Source: Eutreptiella sp. 'Long Island Sound 2002' (taxonomy: Eukaryota > Euglenozoa > Euglenophyceae > Eutreptiales > Eutreptiaceae). From it: DNA of 64,000 bases. Positions within the stretch are counted from its first letter, which is position 1. Each line of letters starts with the position of its first letter. The stretch spans positions 121,963,706 to 122,027,705 of the forward strand of contig OZ038379.1 of assembly GCA_964036045.1 (NCBI GenBank), written 5' to 3'. Positions 54,005 to 64,000 of the stretch are shown in pieces. Below the pieces are notes generated by a model. The model did not search any database. It saw only the letters and a list, made by a program, of their open reading frames with translations, and was not told the origin of the DNA. Both the position numbers and the translations under genes were made by a program.

Positions 54005-54012
54005 CTGGGCGG
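54005..54012. repeat. 8-bp target-site duplication of hAT-like element, right
   Basis: CTGGGCGG, after which element B's ORF3 resumes. Confidence 0.9.
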
Positions 54013-54570
54013 CCCCGTCCTCAGGGGGGTGCCATCGGACGCTGGCCGTGGCGTGTCCCCATTTGCGTATCGCCGTAGCCCGGAGCACGTTGGCGGCGTG
54101 AAGGACGATGCGGGGGGGGGACGGGCGTCCTGACGAGTGAGGACATGTCCCCAGTCCATCCTGTTTGCGGCCCCGGTGCCGCTTGCAGCCATTCCCCCGT
54201 CGCCGCGTCCGACGGGTGGTCAGGTCCCGCCCCGCGGATCACGGTCGGTCTTGGCCGGGTGTCCGGCCCCCATCCCTCGAGCGGGATGGCGGCGTATCGT
54301 TGCGCAGGGGTCCCGGGGGCGCGCGTGGCAGCGCACCACCGGCTTCACTCGCGCGCCCACTCCTCACCCACTATGTGTGCCTCCCACGCGGTCATGGAGC
54401 CGCGCCCGATGATCCACGGTGGGAAGAGGGCGTCTTGTAGGTGCTTCGAGAACCCCCCCGGCAGGTCCTGGTACGGGTGGGGGCCCTCTTATGGCGGGCA
54501 CTCCAGAGTGCCATTCACGACACGGAGGGAGGCTACGAAGTCCTTGTCAGGGCGCGGGGGAGGGGGGGGG
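54013..54570 (-). pseudogene. ORF3 N-terminal part in element B
   Basis: Corresponds to element A 31,590-32,110. The frame is broken: a stop follows VVNGTLECPP near 54,489, and one extra G in a run at about 54,112-54,120 shifts the rest after TPVPP. The hAT-like element splits it from 51,951. Confidence 0.6.
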
Positions 54571-54937
54571 TGGTCGCCCTCCGCCGCGGTGAGCCATTGG
54601 TGCGCCCGGGTGCCGCGCTTAGGGGCTCGCGGAGGAGTTGCTCCAGCCGGTGGTTGCGAAGCTCCCATGCGAAGTCCCCCAGCCGGAGCATGTGGTGGAG
54701 GAAATTGTCCACAGAGGCCCCTCCCGGCGGGTCGTAGCGGGCTATGGCGCGGAGCTGCGCCTCCGCGTCCTCGGGCACCAGTCCGGAGCAGAAGACTTCC
54801 GTCCATGTGGCGCCTGCGGAGCGCCACGAGGCCTCCCACAGGGCTTTGTCCCCGGGTGGGAGGTGGCGGGCCGCCTCGTGTACCGCCTGGCGGTAGTGGG
54901 GCCAGAGGAGCCGTGAGTGGGCGCACCCCACGTGCAT
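54571..54937 (-). pseudogene. RT C-terminus in element B
   Basis: Matches the region after the CCHC knuckle of element A's RT (HVGCAHSRLLWPHYRQAVHEAARHLPPGDKALW to NHRLEQLLREP). One base is missing near 54,610 compared with A. In the resulting frame coding runs on past the point where element A has its TGA, giving RPDKDFVASLRVVNGT and linking RT to ORF3. Confidence 0.7.
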
Positions 54938-55226
54938 TATTACCTGGGGGTTTCTTCGTAGGAACTCGGTACCAATCACGATGTCAACGGCGTCAGTGTC
55001 CAACACTCTGCAGTGTTGGGTCACAGTTTCGTCGCCAAGACAAATAGTCACATCGACCCCCCCCCAAGAAATGGATGGTACGCCCATCCCCTATTCTTAT
55101 GGCCACTGTCTTAGTTTTCTTGAAAGTCTTTAGCAGGCGCCGGGCCACGATAGAAAGTGTTGCACCGTTGTCAAGCACTGCTCGAAAAACTAGATCCCCG
55201 ATTTTCACGAGGATCCAGAAAACCAA
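54938..55226 (-). pseudogene. Gypsy-like aspartic protease
   Basis: Retropepsin-like: VLDNGATLS at 55,161-55,185 stands where DTG or DSG is expected, so Asn replaces Thr/Ser. The later VDIVIGTEFLRRNPQV fits the second half of the fold (the ILG-type motif). A frameshift in the C run near 55,060 separates the halves. Element B cuts the frame at 54,938, so RT and integrase are not in the window. The substitution at the active site could be native to this family or a defect. Confidence 0.7.
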
Positions 55227-55949
55227 GTCCTCCTCTTCGGAGCCGCCCCCCTACTCCTCAGCAGGGAATTTGACATCCACCCCTGCAGCCATGAGGGACT
55301 TGGCCATCCAGGCTAGTCGCCTCTTCTTGGAGTTATTCCCCTCAGGGGAGGCGTTATCTCCCTGTGGGCGCTTCTTTGGTTCACCCTTGGCAGGAGAGGG
55401 AGAAGTAGCGGGCGCTGATGAGCGCCTCTGGGGGTTTGGGGTTCCACCCTTGCCACCCCCCTTGCCACCTCCTTTACCGCCCTTATCCCCATTCTGGGGA
55501 GTCCTGGTGGGTGTTGCCTTTTGCCGCTTGTGTTTGTCAGTTTCTCGTTTCCTTATGTGACATTCATCCTCGTATTGACGACGTTTGCCACAGTAACCAC
55601 AGGTGATGGTACACGTGAAATGGTCCTGATGGGTCACAGTTTTCCCATCTTTGGTGTGCTGCTGTCATTTCATCTGCAGCATACAACTACTGCGGTGGTC
55701 GCAGTCAGGGGCATGACAAGGTTCCCCCTTGTCATTGAGAGTCTTACAGTAGAACAGAGGGGGTGTACCTGCTTCAGGTTTAACCTCATTCATGGCACGC
55801 AGGTTACCCCTTCCTTTACCACCACCCTGGTTGGCGTTAGTGGGATTTTTAGGTCCTTTCCGTTCGCCACATTCGGGGGTAGGGGTACCACCTCGACCCA
55901 GGTGTTTCTTGAGAAATTTCTCCATGTTTGGAGTCATTTTCCCTCTCAA
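55227..55949 (-). pseudogene. Gag C-terminus with Cys/His clusters
   Basis: Protein-like throughout, in one frame with the protease, but split by TGA 55,665 and TAG 55,251. Two Cys/His clusters are visible, YCKTLNDKGEPCHAPDCDHRS and CGYCGKRRQYEDECH, and could bind zinc and RNA. A Gly-Lys-rich run follows (GDKGGKGGGKGGGKGG), then KKRPQGD. The frame differs by one base from the main gag frame, with the shift near 55,940 in an A run. Confidence 0.6.
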
Positions 55950-57417
55950 GGGCTAGCTCGATGAGCAGGTCCACCAGGTCGTCGTACGTGTGGGTTCGAC
56001 TCTTCCTCTCAGAGGTAGTGCGGCAATCGTCCCACGTACGGGCAGGGATCTTACTCATGAGCCACAGGTGGAGCTCTGTGGCTCCATAGGAACCCACGTT
56101 CATCCGTAAAAACAGATACTCTAGGTCGCACACGTATTCAGAGACTCGCGCAGCGGAAGGAAACCCAGGGAGCATAGGTAGCTCTTCTATCTGTGTGCGC
56201 ACACTGAGGTCAGTCTCATAGACCGGGAAAGCTTTCTCCAGTCTTTGAAGCACCTCGGCCCATGTCAAACAGGTTTTCACAATCTGCTTCAGCTGTTTTT
56301 GCAAAAGTTTCTTTTTGCACCAGCGTTTCAACAGTGACCATTTAGTGGCCACATCCACATGGGATTGGCCAGTCAGCAAAAGAAACTCAGCAAATTCTTC
56401 TACCCATTCGGGCAAATTTTTCGGGTCGAACTCCGGCAATTCCAGCTTGATGATGGCCTGGGCAATAGGTCTGCCACTCTTCCCACCCCCTGGGGTTAGG
56501 CCTGAAGGGGGGGGAGGTACGCCGGCGAGGGGTGCCAGGGCTGACAGCCCTCTTTTCTCAGTTTCTGTCAAAGGCACGTCCTGTGGTTCAGCGATAGGGA
56601 CTGTCGTAGCGCGAGGATGAAAAGGGCTGGGGCAATTGACTTTGGGTAGCAAGCTGGACACCCCTGATCTTTTGAGATGTTCAGCCAGCGTGCTCAGTCC
56701 GGGTGAGGGTGAGGCTAGTGCTGGCTGGGGTAAGGGTTCAGTGATACCCAATTTAGCTTTGAAAGCCTCAGAAAGGGCTGTCACATCAGGGTCTTCGGAC
56801 CCAGACAGTAATTTGGCCAGTAGTTCGGCCGTACGATCCAGGGCCCCATAAGTTTGCTCTGGGAGATGGGGATGTTTCACAGGGCTGCTGCTAGTGATTG
56901 GCAGCTCCGGACGCCATACTGGCTTTCTCGGTTGCCTGGGTAGAGACACTTTGTCGGCCGGATCCGTAGGTTGGCCGGAGTAAGGGTAGGAACCCATGTC
57001 CGTGTACCGTGGGGATCCCAAGGCGTCTAGTGGTTCCTCTCCATCTTCGCCTGTGACGGACTTGTAGTACTCCTCGTGGAGAATATATTCGTTGATTCTC
57101 CTTCTGAATTCGCCTTCTTCCTCAGGTCCTCCAGCTGGAGTAGCCGTTGAAGAAGAAGCAGGGCAAAAAGATCGGGAGATAGATGCAGCAACTCTTCGGC
57201 GGAGGTGCTGCAGCTTGTAACCACGGGCCGCTAAGCCCTCTGTGGTTAGTCTGGGCGCTTCTTGTTCCGCCCTTCTGTGAACTGGATCTTCTTGAGACAC
57301 GGATGCAGCTCTGAGCTCCGGTTCAATCATTGAGATGGGCCCACTGTTGCCATATTGAACTTGTACACTCAAAATTTGCCAGGTCTTGGCAGACATCTGT
57401 AATGATGGTGTGGACAT
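55849..57417 (-). CDS. gag: Gypsy-like Gag (capsid region)
   Basis: 522 codons from ATG 57,417-57,415. The N-terminal 250 residues are Pro/Ser/Glu-rich. A capsid-like region lies at about residues 300-490 (IIKLELPEFDPKNLPEWVEEFAEFLLLTG, TWAEVLQRLEKAFPVYETDLSVRTQIEELP), with the spacing of retrotransposon gag proteins. Only the last about 30 codons look out of frame. It is followed by Cys/His clusters and a protease, which identifies a Ty3/gypsy-type element on the minus strand. Composition is far less GC-rich than the LINEs. Confidence 0.75.
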   Translation of the reverse strand: MSTPSLQMSAKTWQILSVQVQYGNSGPISMIEPELRAASVSQEDPVHRRAEQEAPRLTTEGLAARGYKLQHLRRRVAASISRSFCPASSSTATPAGGPEEEGEFRRRINEYILHEEYYKSVTGEDGEEPLDALGSPRYTDMGSYPYSGQPTDPADKVSLPRQPRKPVWRPELPITSSSPVKHPHLPEQTYGALDRTAELLAKLLSGSEDPDVTALSEAFKAKLGITEPLPQPALASPSPGLSTLAEHLKRSGVSSLLPKVNCPSPFHPRATTVPIAEPQDVPLTETEKRGLSALAPLAGVPPPPSGLTPGGGKSGRPIAQAIIKLELPEFDPKNLPEWVEEFAEFLLLTGQSHVDVATKWSLLKRWCKKKLLQKQLKQIVKTCLTWAEVLQRLEKAFPVYETDLSVRTQIEELPMLPGFPSAARVSEYVCDLEYLFLRMNVGSYGATELHLWLMSKIPARTWDDCRTTSERKSRTHTYDDLVDLLIELALERENDSKHGEISQETPGSRWYPYPRMWRTERT

Positions 57418-60304
57418 TTTGTTTCTGGTTTTGGCCTGTGTACTTCTCAGAGTCGGTTCGAAAGGTTCTCAATGGTTGCCTCTGCTATCGGAAAGATGTC
57501 CTTGAAATAGTGCCCTAATAATTTTGATGAAATCCTGCAGGTTTTGATGTTGAAAACCCAAACCAAAGCAGAAAGTAGAGCAAGAACAGGATATGGATCG
57601 AATCAATGAATAGTTTTGAAATCCAGTGTATCACAGAAGGGCTGCAGATAGACAAAGCAGGCTCAAATACAAAGATTCCATCACAAATGGATAAACCAAT
57701 GATTTTAACTGAAAACTGGCCTGACTCTAGCCTCCAAGTTAGCATCAAGCACTTCATGTGCACTCTGTTGGATGTAATGGAGCTGGTTAGGAATATGGGG
57801 CAAAGGAGTCAGACCAAACACAGAATATGACTTGGCCCAGCAACTGCCTTCGGAAACAGTTGAAAAGTAGAACCACAATAAGTGGTAGAAACAGTTGAGT
57901 ATAGGGGTCTTGGGGTGGGAGACCACTAGGCTTAACCTCCAAGGCCTTAGGCATGAAATGCCTTTTTCACTTCGGTATAACCTCCATGAAGGAAGATACC
58001 TCCGCTCAGTTGAGTGGCAGGGGTGTACTTCATGGGGGGCTAGGGTTATGACCCTAGTTACCTTGAGAAAGTGTACTTTAAGCTTCAAAAGAGAGATAGA
58101 AATACTTAAGTAAGTCTTAGCGTCAACAAAAAGGGTTTTAAGGGGGGCTTGGCCTGGATCAGGCCCTCCAAGGAGGACATGGCGGTGAGTTTCTCTTACT
58201 CATTCTGATGTGAAATGTAGAACCAAAGCAAACTGTTTTGTGATAACAACCGTTGATGGAAAGCTTATATGGTCAAAAAGACATCAACGAAGTATTTCGA
58301 ATGTTATTGAAGGAAACAAAAGATACGAGAAAGTGTTGATGACAATCAAAAGGCCCGGCTGTGCAAGCGCACTCTGCAATAGAGCATGGAGTAAACGATA
58401 AATGTCATCTACTGAGGCCTTCACCAATTTAAACTAGCCGCAAACAGACAAACTGTTTTGTGTTCTCAAACCTCAAGGGGACTGTAGCAATGCACGAGTA
58501 CGGTACCATTTCAACGGTTAATATGTGGTCTTCCTATTTTACGACAAAAATTATTCAGCCTCGCAGAGCTCATTTATGTCTTTAGCGCAAAACGGGCTTT
58601 GCTGGGTGCGCTCTCTCCGAATTCTCTTTCGCTGTAAAAAAGCTGATGAATAGCAAATAACTAGTTGACTTCCAAGCATATTGCCGCAAGTTGTTCAACA
58701 AAAGCTCAGTTCAACTTTAGCGCGGAGACCAGTTAGATTATGGGCTCTAACAACCCTATTTGCTTTATCATGCCTTATAAATTTTAAACTCAAAACAAAA
58801 CATGAACAATATCCTCCGGACCCATGACCGGAGTAGGCAAGAAAGCAATCGCAAGATCAGTCTTTTAACAAAGGCTGTGTAGCACGGAAACACATAACGA
58901 CAGTGTCCCGTGCATATGCTGATATCAATTTCTGCAACAGTTCAATGGCACTGACGCGCACGCGCACCTGTCTGGATATGCTGTACCACTGTGTACAACA
59001 CATATTCACCATTATTCAAGACGCACCGGTCACTGTACTATACACACACAGCGTATGCTTTTTTTACTATGCATGTATGGGTTTGCCTTATCTTCTCCCA
59101 CTTATCCTATATCTACCTCACTCCAGTCAGTGTGGTACCATACACTATGCATTGGGTTCCCTGATTCCCAGAAAAGCACACCATTGAACACCCAAGGTAT
59201 TCATAGTCTCAGGTTTACCACATTACTCATAACACATGTGACTGTGTTCTATGTATCTCTCCTGGGCCGCCTATTATGTATGTCCACTATACCTCATTCC
59301 TTCTTACACTTGCATATACATGTGTTCTACGACCTGTCTATCTGACTCCCCCCTTGACTGAACTCTTGGAATTCCTGGGTTCTGTCACCTTGAAACAGGT
59401 CAGAGGAATGAGCGTTCAATAAACATATACCTGTTGGCACAAAAGGAGATACCCTGCAAACATGTGCACTTCAGGGTCTTCTCCGAACTGTAAAAAAAAA
59501 GCAACACTGCATGGTTGCACACTGTTTACTAAAATCGTCAGGGGGTATCCTGCTGTTGCTGCACGGAAGTCCTGACAATGGATAACGAGAAGAAGATAGC
59601 TGAAAACTGAGTTCTGACTGACAGTTAGCTGCTCTGTCAATCACGGTTGACTGAATAACTTGGGTTCCTACTTACAAACAAACACTGAGCTTTCGTGGTA
59701 CACAGAAAGTCAGCATAAGCATATATACCTCCGCAAAGTGAAGGTGAGACGGTACATACACACCAGAAGAAACAAAAACTCGCAACTCAAGTGCAATATA
59801 AACAAACAAACACTGCCTGAGTCTTGGTGTTTCTGAAGCTCTGTTGAGCTGGATATTTACGAATTCAGTTTGGCTCTGAAAACTGGTATGGCACCTTTAA
59901 GCTATCACTGACACTCCCTGTTCCCTGCCCTGCAGAAATACCCTACCTGCTCCCACACAGGTGAGGTTCTATTTTGTCTGGGCAGTATTGCTGCTAACCA
60001 TAGGTAATTCAAGTCATGAAGGGTACATGGTCAACATACCTCAGGATATGGTACCCTGGGACTCATTATATATACTCCCCACCACTGGTGTAATACCTGC
60101 TACTCGGGCGCAGGCTTTCGCAGGAGTATTACTGTAGTGTGGACTTATCACTCACTGTGATGTGAGACAGTTAACCAGTATGTACAATAGGTGTGTCACT
60201 TGAGGAGCATACTTGAAACGTTTCCTGCCTTACTATAACACCCATTTAACCAGAAACTGGTCTGAAAATATACAATACTCTCTGAGATATCACTATGTGT
60301 CATA

Positions 60305-60375
60305 TGTGGTATCACCCCAAGGCCGTAGCGTCAGAGTGTTTGAGCCTCTTGTGGTGTCACCGCAGGGCCATGGCG
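60305..60375 (+). repeat. 45-bp imperfect tandem duplication
   Basis: TGTGGTATCACCCCAAGGCC and TGTGGTGTCACCGCAGGGCC begin 45 bp apart at 60,305 and 60,350. The copies are related over about 26 bases. Confidence 0.6.
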
Positions 60376-61300
60376 TTGTGGTGCTGTGCCCACCCTCCCC
60401 CCCCTCGCTCAAACCCACTAACTACTGTGAGTGGTGAGTGCTGGCGGGCTCTATGCAGGAGAGAAGTCACACACTATGACAACAATGACAACACCTGAGC
60501 TTGATTTCTTTTACTACCCTGTGTGGAATACAGCAGTCAACTTCAAAGAAAAGCATGGCTAAGGCTTGACTCAGCTTGTCTTAGGTTCTTCTCTCTTCCC
60601 CTTGACTAAGCTCTGGCTGAGCCTAGACACCTTATTGACAGGCTTAGGGCAGAAGCGTTAACACCTGTAGACATGGATAGGCAAAGTAGAACCGAAGTTC
60701 AACCTTTGGAAGAAACAGAAGAGAGATAGAACCAGTAAAATCAATGTACACTGCACTCTCAGTACCTAGTGTACCACCAGACACGTCAGAGTTCAGTAAA
60801 GACATGTACTTCAATCATGTACCAATCTTAGTTGTCGACTAACCAAACTTGGGAATACTGACACTTTACAGTTTGCCGCTGCAGCTGGTGTGTCACTTCA
60901 GAGAGCCTACAACACGTGGTTACCTCTCTTACTATATAACACCCAGCAAGCAACAGACTGCTGGGGGAAGTGAGCAGCTCTCAGCAACATGAACATACTT
61001 CGCCCAGAGGGGTTGCTTCAGGAAGTATGGTTACCTCTCTGAATATACCACCCACTGTGCTGCTAACTGCCCTCCACATTTGGTCCATAAGAGTACAGTC
61101 CTGTGGGGCTGTGACTCCTTTCTGGTAATTGTGGCCATGTACCACTGCCACTGTTTCACTGCGGTTTTGCTTTCTTCATATCAGGAGTGTCTTCTTCATG
61201 TTTCTGACGCTGGGTCCACTGATGTCTGTCGTTGGCAGTCTTGTGGTCTTGTCTGAAACAGGTCTGTGCCATTTTACTGTCCTGTTTGGTTGGCAACAGT

Positions 61301-61442
61301 GCTGTCCTGTATGGGACGTTCATGGAGCTGTCAGTGCTGTAGTTGCTGTTACAGCTCATGGTAAAAGTTGTGCTGTCCTGTATGGGATGCTCATGGAGCT
61401 GTCAGTGCTGTAGTCGCTGTTACAGCTCATGGTAAAGGTTGT
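61301..61442 (+). repeat. 71-bp tandem duplication
   Basis: Two adjacent copies (61,301-61,371 and 61,372-61,442) differ at only a few positions. No function is evident. Confidence 0.9.
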
Positions 61443-64000
61443 ACAGTAATGTGGACTGCACTGTTGGACTCAAACTGAAACTGAGTGGCCTGTATCCCTT
61501 GTTCAATATGTTACAAAGAGAAAGACACACAACTTCATGTTTCTCTGCATATTTCTATGCCTACCACCTCAAAAGAAGAGGTTATGGTACTGAATTGAGG
61601 CTGTACTGTCGCTCCGTACAAACGCAGATTGACTGGGCCAGAGCAACACATGTTTCGCTGGCTCAGGAGGGGGCCAGGGCACAGTTTTTGCTTGGCCAGG
61701 TTCTGGACCGGGGTAGGCTGGCTGCAACAGAGTTCTTGCTGCCCCCCCCCCCCTCTGTTGCGGGCACCCTGGCCCCCCCCCCTCCCCCGTGGTGTGTCGT
61801 CGTTTGCTGCGTCCCCCCATGCCGCTGACATTGTGATTGTTTCGCTGTTGCAGCCCAATGTTTGGTGCAGCCAGTCGCCAGTGCTGTCCTAAAGATACAG
61901 AGAAATGACATGACAGCCAGGGTGAAGAATGCAGTAGGAACTGCTACACACGTGGGAATCGCAAGGTTCCTGGAGCACTTCAAAGAGTGGAGAGTGATAT
62001 AGCAATTGGAGCAAGAGAGTGATAGGGGTACAATATTCACACGTTTCTCCCATTTCTGGCTCAGAGCTGTCACAGGTTGTCTTCGCCATACCACACAACC
62101 AACGAGGAAACTGTAGCCTACGGTATGGGAACACGCAATGGCGGTTGCCATGGCAACAACCATAGCTCAGGGGACGTACAGCATAGCTCTGCATCAGCCC
62201 CGTTTTTGCAACAGTGGACTGGGCTGCTCCGGCACTCCAACCCCAAAGAGTTGTACATCTCTCGCCACACCCAGGATAATACACTCTACGTGTGCACAGT
62301 TACTCAAAGAACTTCGCCAATGTCACTGGCTCTGAAGCCCGCACAAAGGTGTAGTCTCTAGGCAGTTCACCCTTCAATATGCAAGCGCTGCATGTTCGTA
62401 CAGTGGTCCAACGACTTACTATGCTGAGGAGCACACCTTGCATCCAGTTTGTCAGAGACACGGCCTGCGGCCTTGCCAGCAACAGCTATGGACTCTGTGC
62501 TTAGCACCGTAGGCCTCAGTGGCAACCATCAACAGAGCATGGTTTGAGTCAAATGCAAAAGAGGTTCCTTCGCTGTGCATAACAGCTCGACATGTGCGCC
62601 ACACGGGATTGCCAAGAGCCATAAATGGTGAGGAGAAACGCCATGGATATGGCTCCGGGATGAACTCAAACCGTCCTTCCACACCTTCCCAACAACAGAA
62701 TCTGTTTGCTGGGCTTCAAGGCCGCGGCGAAGAAAATGCACATCACACAAAGAAAATTACCCTCAGACTGAAACGCCACAAAGCAAGGTGCCTGTGCCCA
62801 TGGCCAAAGATTACTAAACACTCAACCATCCCGCCGTCACAACACAACTTCCTCACTCAGAACAGCACAACAGGCTTCTACAAAAGAGCCAAAAATGCCG
62901 GAGACACCAAGAGAGTTGTTGTGCCGCCTGACGAACAATATGGAAACAAGTGCAGCTGAGATGCCAGCAAAAATCTTGGCAATACGTCACCACCGGGAAG
63001 ACTGACATTCAACACAACACAGTTCCCACAGAACGGCGTGACCAAGACTTTCAATGATCCTGCGTCCCCTTGTTGCAAGCCCAATACAGATACCTACACC
63101 TCTAATCGCCAAACAGGAACATTGTTTTTCGAGGCAGACAACTTGTTGAGGTCCCAGATTCCATAGCACGCAGCCAAAATTCCCAAGGCATTGGCTATCA
63201 TTGCACAGGCACCATGGGCGAAAGAGCTAAAACACATTTTCACAATGCAAAACATCCGCCTGAAAGCAACAGGAGCCAGCGCAACTAACAAACAGACAAC
63301 TAACTTGACGTGCAAGTAGGGCAAAACAAGGAAGTCTGGGCGTTGTTCAGCGCAACCTTTCACTCACTCCGTGACCAACAATCTGGGATTCCGAGTGTTG
63401 CAAAGCACTGGGCCAAAGAGTCTGCAGTAGTCTCAAGATTAACTGCAGGTAACCTAAAAGTACAAGCACCGAGTCGGGGTACTGGTCGCCGTTCTGATGG
63501 AACCCTGTGGTCATCACGACAGCTTCTGAAACACAGCCGCATGTGTTCTTACCTACTACTCATCTCTCCTTTTACTTTGCTGGCTTGCCCCTTTGTGTAT
63601 TTTAGCCATGCCAGACATGGAGTGAAACAGACAATGGCGTACAGACTGTGGGTACGAATTGCCACAGGGGACAAAGCAAAGGGCACAGTTGATTGGAATA
63701 GCAACGTTTAGCCCCTGCAAACAGGTGAAACCTTTTTCTCCAATCACAAAGATTACCATATCAGCCAGCCTGATAGACTCGCTGCACCCGGACAGACATT
63801 CATGTTATTTACAGAGCACCTGGCACTTTGGTATATACTCATTGTGGACTTTTTGAACAACACCAATGAACAGTCTTCACACTCTCCAACAGATCAAGAT
63901 CCACGTGCAGCCATGACTCTCCACTGCAATCCATACTACTTGCGCACACCGACCTATGCTTTAGCGAGCATTCACTCCGCAACTCTCCAAAAACCATTTG

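Larger units (their letters stand above)
54005..54937 (-). mobile_element. Element B, 5'-truncated start
   Basis: Minus-strand match to element A from about 31,188 to 32,120. Homology stops at 54,937, in the middle of the CCHC knuckle of the RT protein, where gypsy-like protease sequence begins. Such 5' truncation is typical of LINE insertion, so the gypsy-like element is the likely target of B. B's own 3' end and target duplication are not in the window. Confidence 0.8.
57418..64000. other. Balanced-composition region, no gene recognised
   Basis: 6.6 kb with near-even base composition and only short open frames on either strand. The 5' LTR and primer site of the gypsy-like element should lie here on the minus strand, but no LTR end could be identified because no second copy is in the window. 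Two small tandem duplications are annotated separately. No tRNA, rRNA or transposase was seen. Confidence 0.5.

Noticed and set aside
51951-54005. TA target duplication of a Tc1/mariner-type element
   Set aside because: TA flanks the inner 15 bp on both sides, but comparison with uninterrupted element A shows the duplicated host bases are CTGGGCGG, so TA belongs to the inverted repeat.

Overview
The window is a nest of retrotransposons from a large, repeat-rich eukaryotic genome. No single-copy host gene, rRNA or tRNA was recognised. From 1 to about 54.9 kb it is very GC-rich apart from three islands (3.1-5.5 kb, the LTRs at 15.3-17.6 and 26.1-28.5 kb, and 52.0-54.0 kb). From 57.4 to 64 kb the composition is balanced and looks intergenic. 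The element types (endonuclease-RT-RNase H LINEs, a chromodomain Ty3 element, an unusual gypsy-like gag-protease) would fit a microalga such as a dinoflagellate or green alga, but the sequence does not settle the organism.

Layout. Element B is a minus-strand host copy, 5'-truncated at 54,937. Later insertions have split it into pieces at 54,937-54,005, 51,951-48,531, 39,148-38,929 and 3,100-998. The insertions in it are a nonautonomous hAT-like transposon (51,952-54,004), a minus-strand LINE 'C' (about 39,150-48,530) placed in a (CAC)n tract, a plus-strand LINE 'A' (3,101-38,928), and the element whose 3' end is seen at 1-997. Element A belongs to the same family as B and is itself split by a complete 13.2-kb Ty3/gypsy chromovirus (15,276-28,489). 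To the right of B lies a minus-strand gypsy-like gag/protease remnant (54,938-57,417).

Element A is the most striking object. It has a 16-bp target-site duplication, and the flanking B sequence is contiguous across the empty site. Without the Ty3 insert it is about 22.6 kb, several times the usual LINE length. In order it holds an AT-richer leader, a 3.7-kb array of 419-bp monomers, an ORF1 region with a CCCH finger, a C2H2-finger segment, APE endonuclease-RT-RNase H-CCHC, then a Cys-rich segment and an uncharacterised segment that were probably part of one ORF2 polyprotein. A UGAUG stop/start overlap follows, then an RS/Gly-Lys-rich ORF, a poly-His ORF, a long GC-rich 3' region, another monomer fragment, and a conserved structured 3' end finishing in (CAAACCT)3.

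The copies are decayed by in-frame stops and by indels, many of the latter in G/C homopolymers where sequencing error is possible. All functional statements are from motif recognition by eye; no database search was made.
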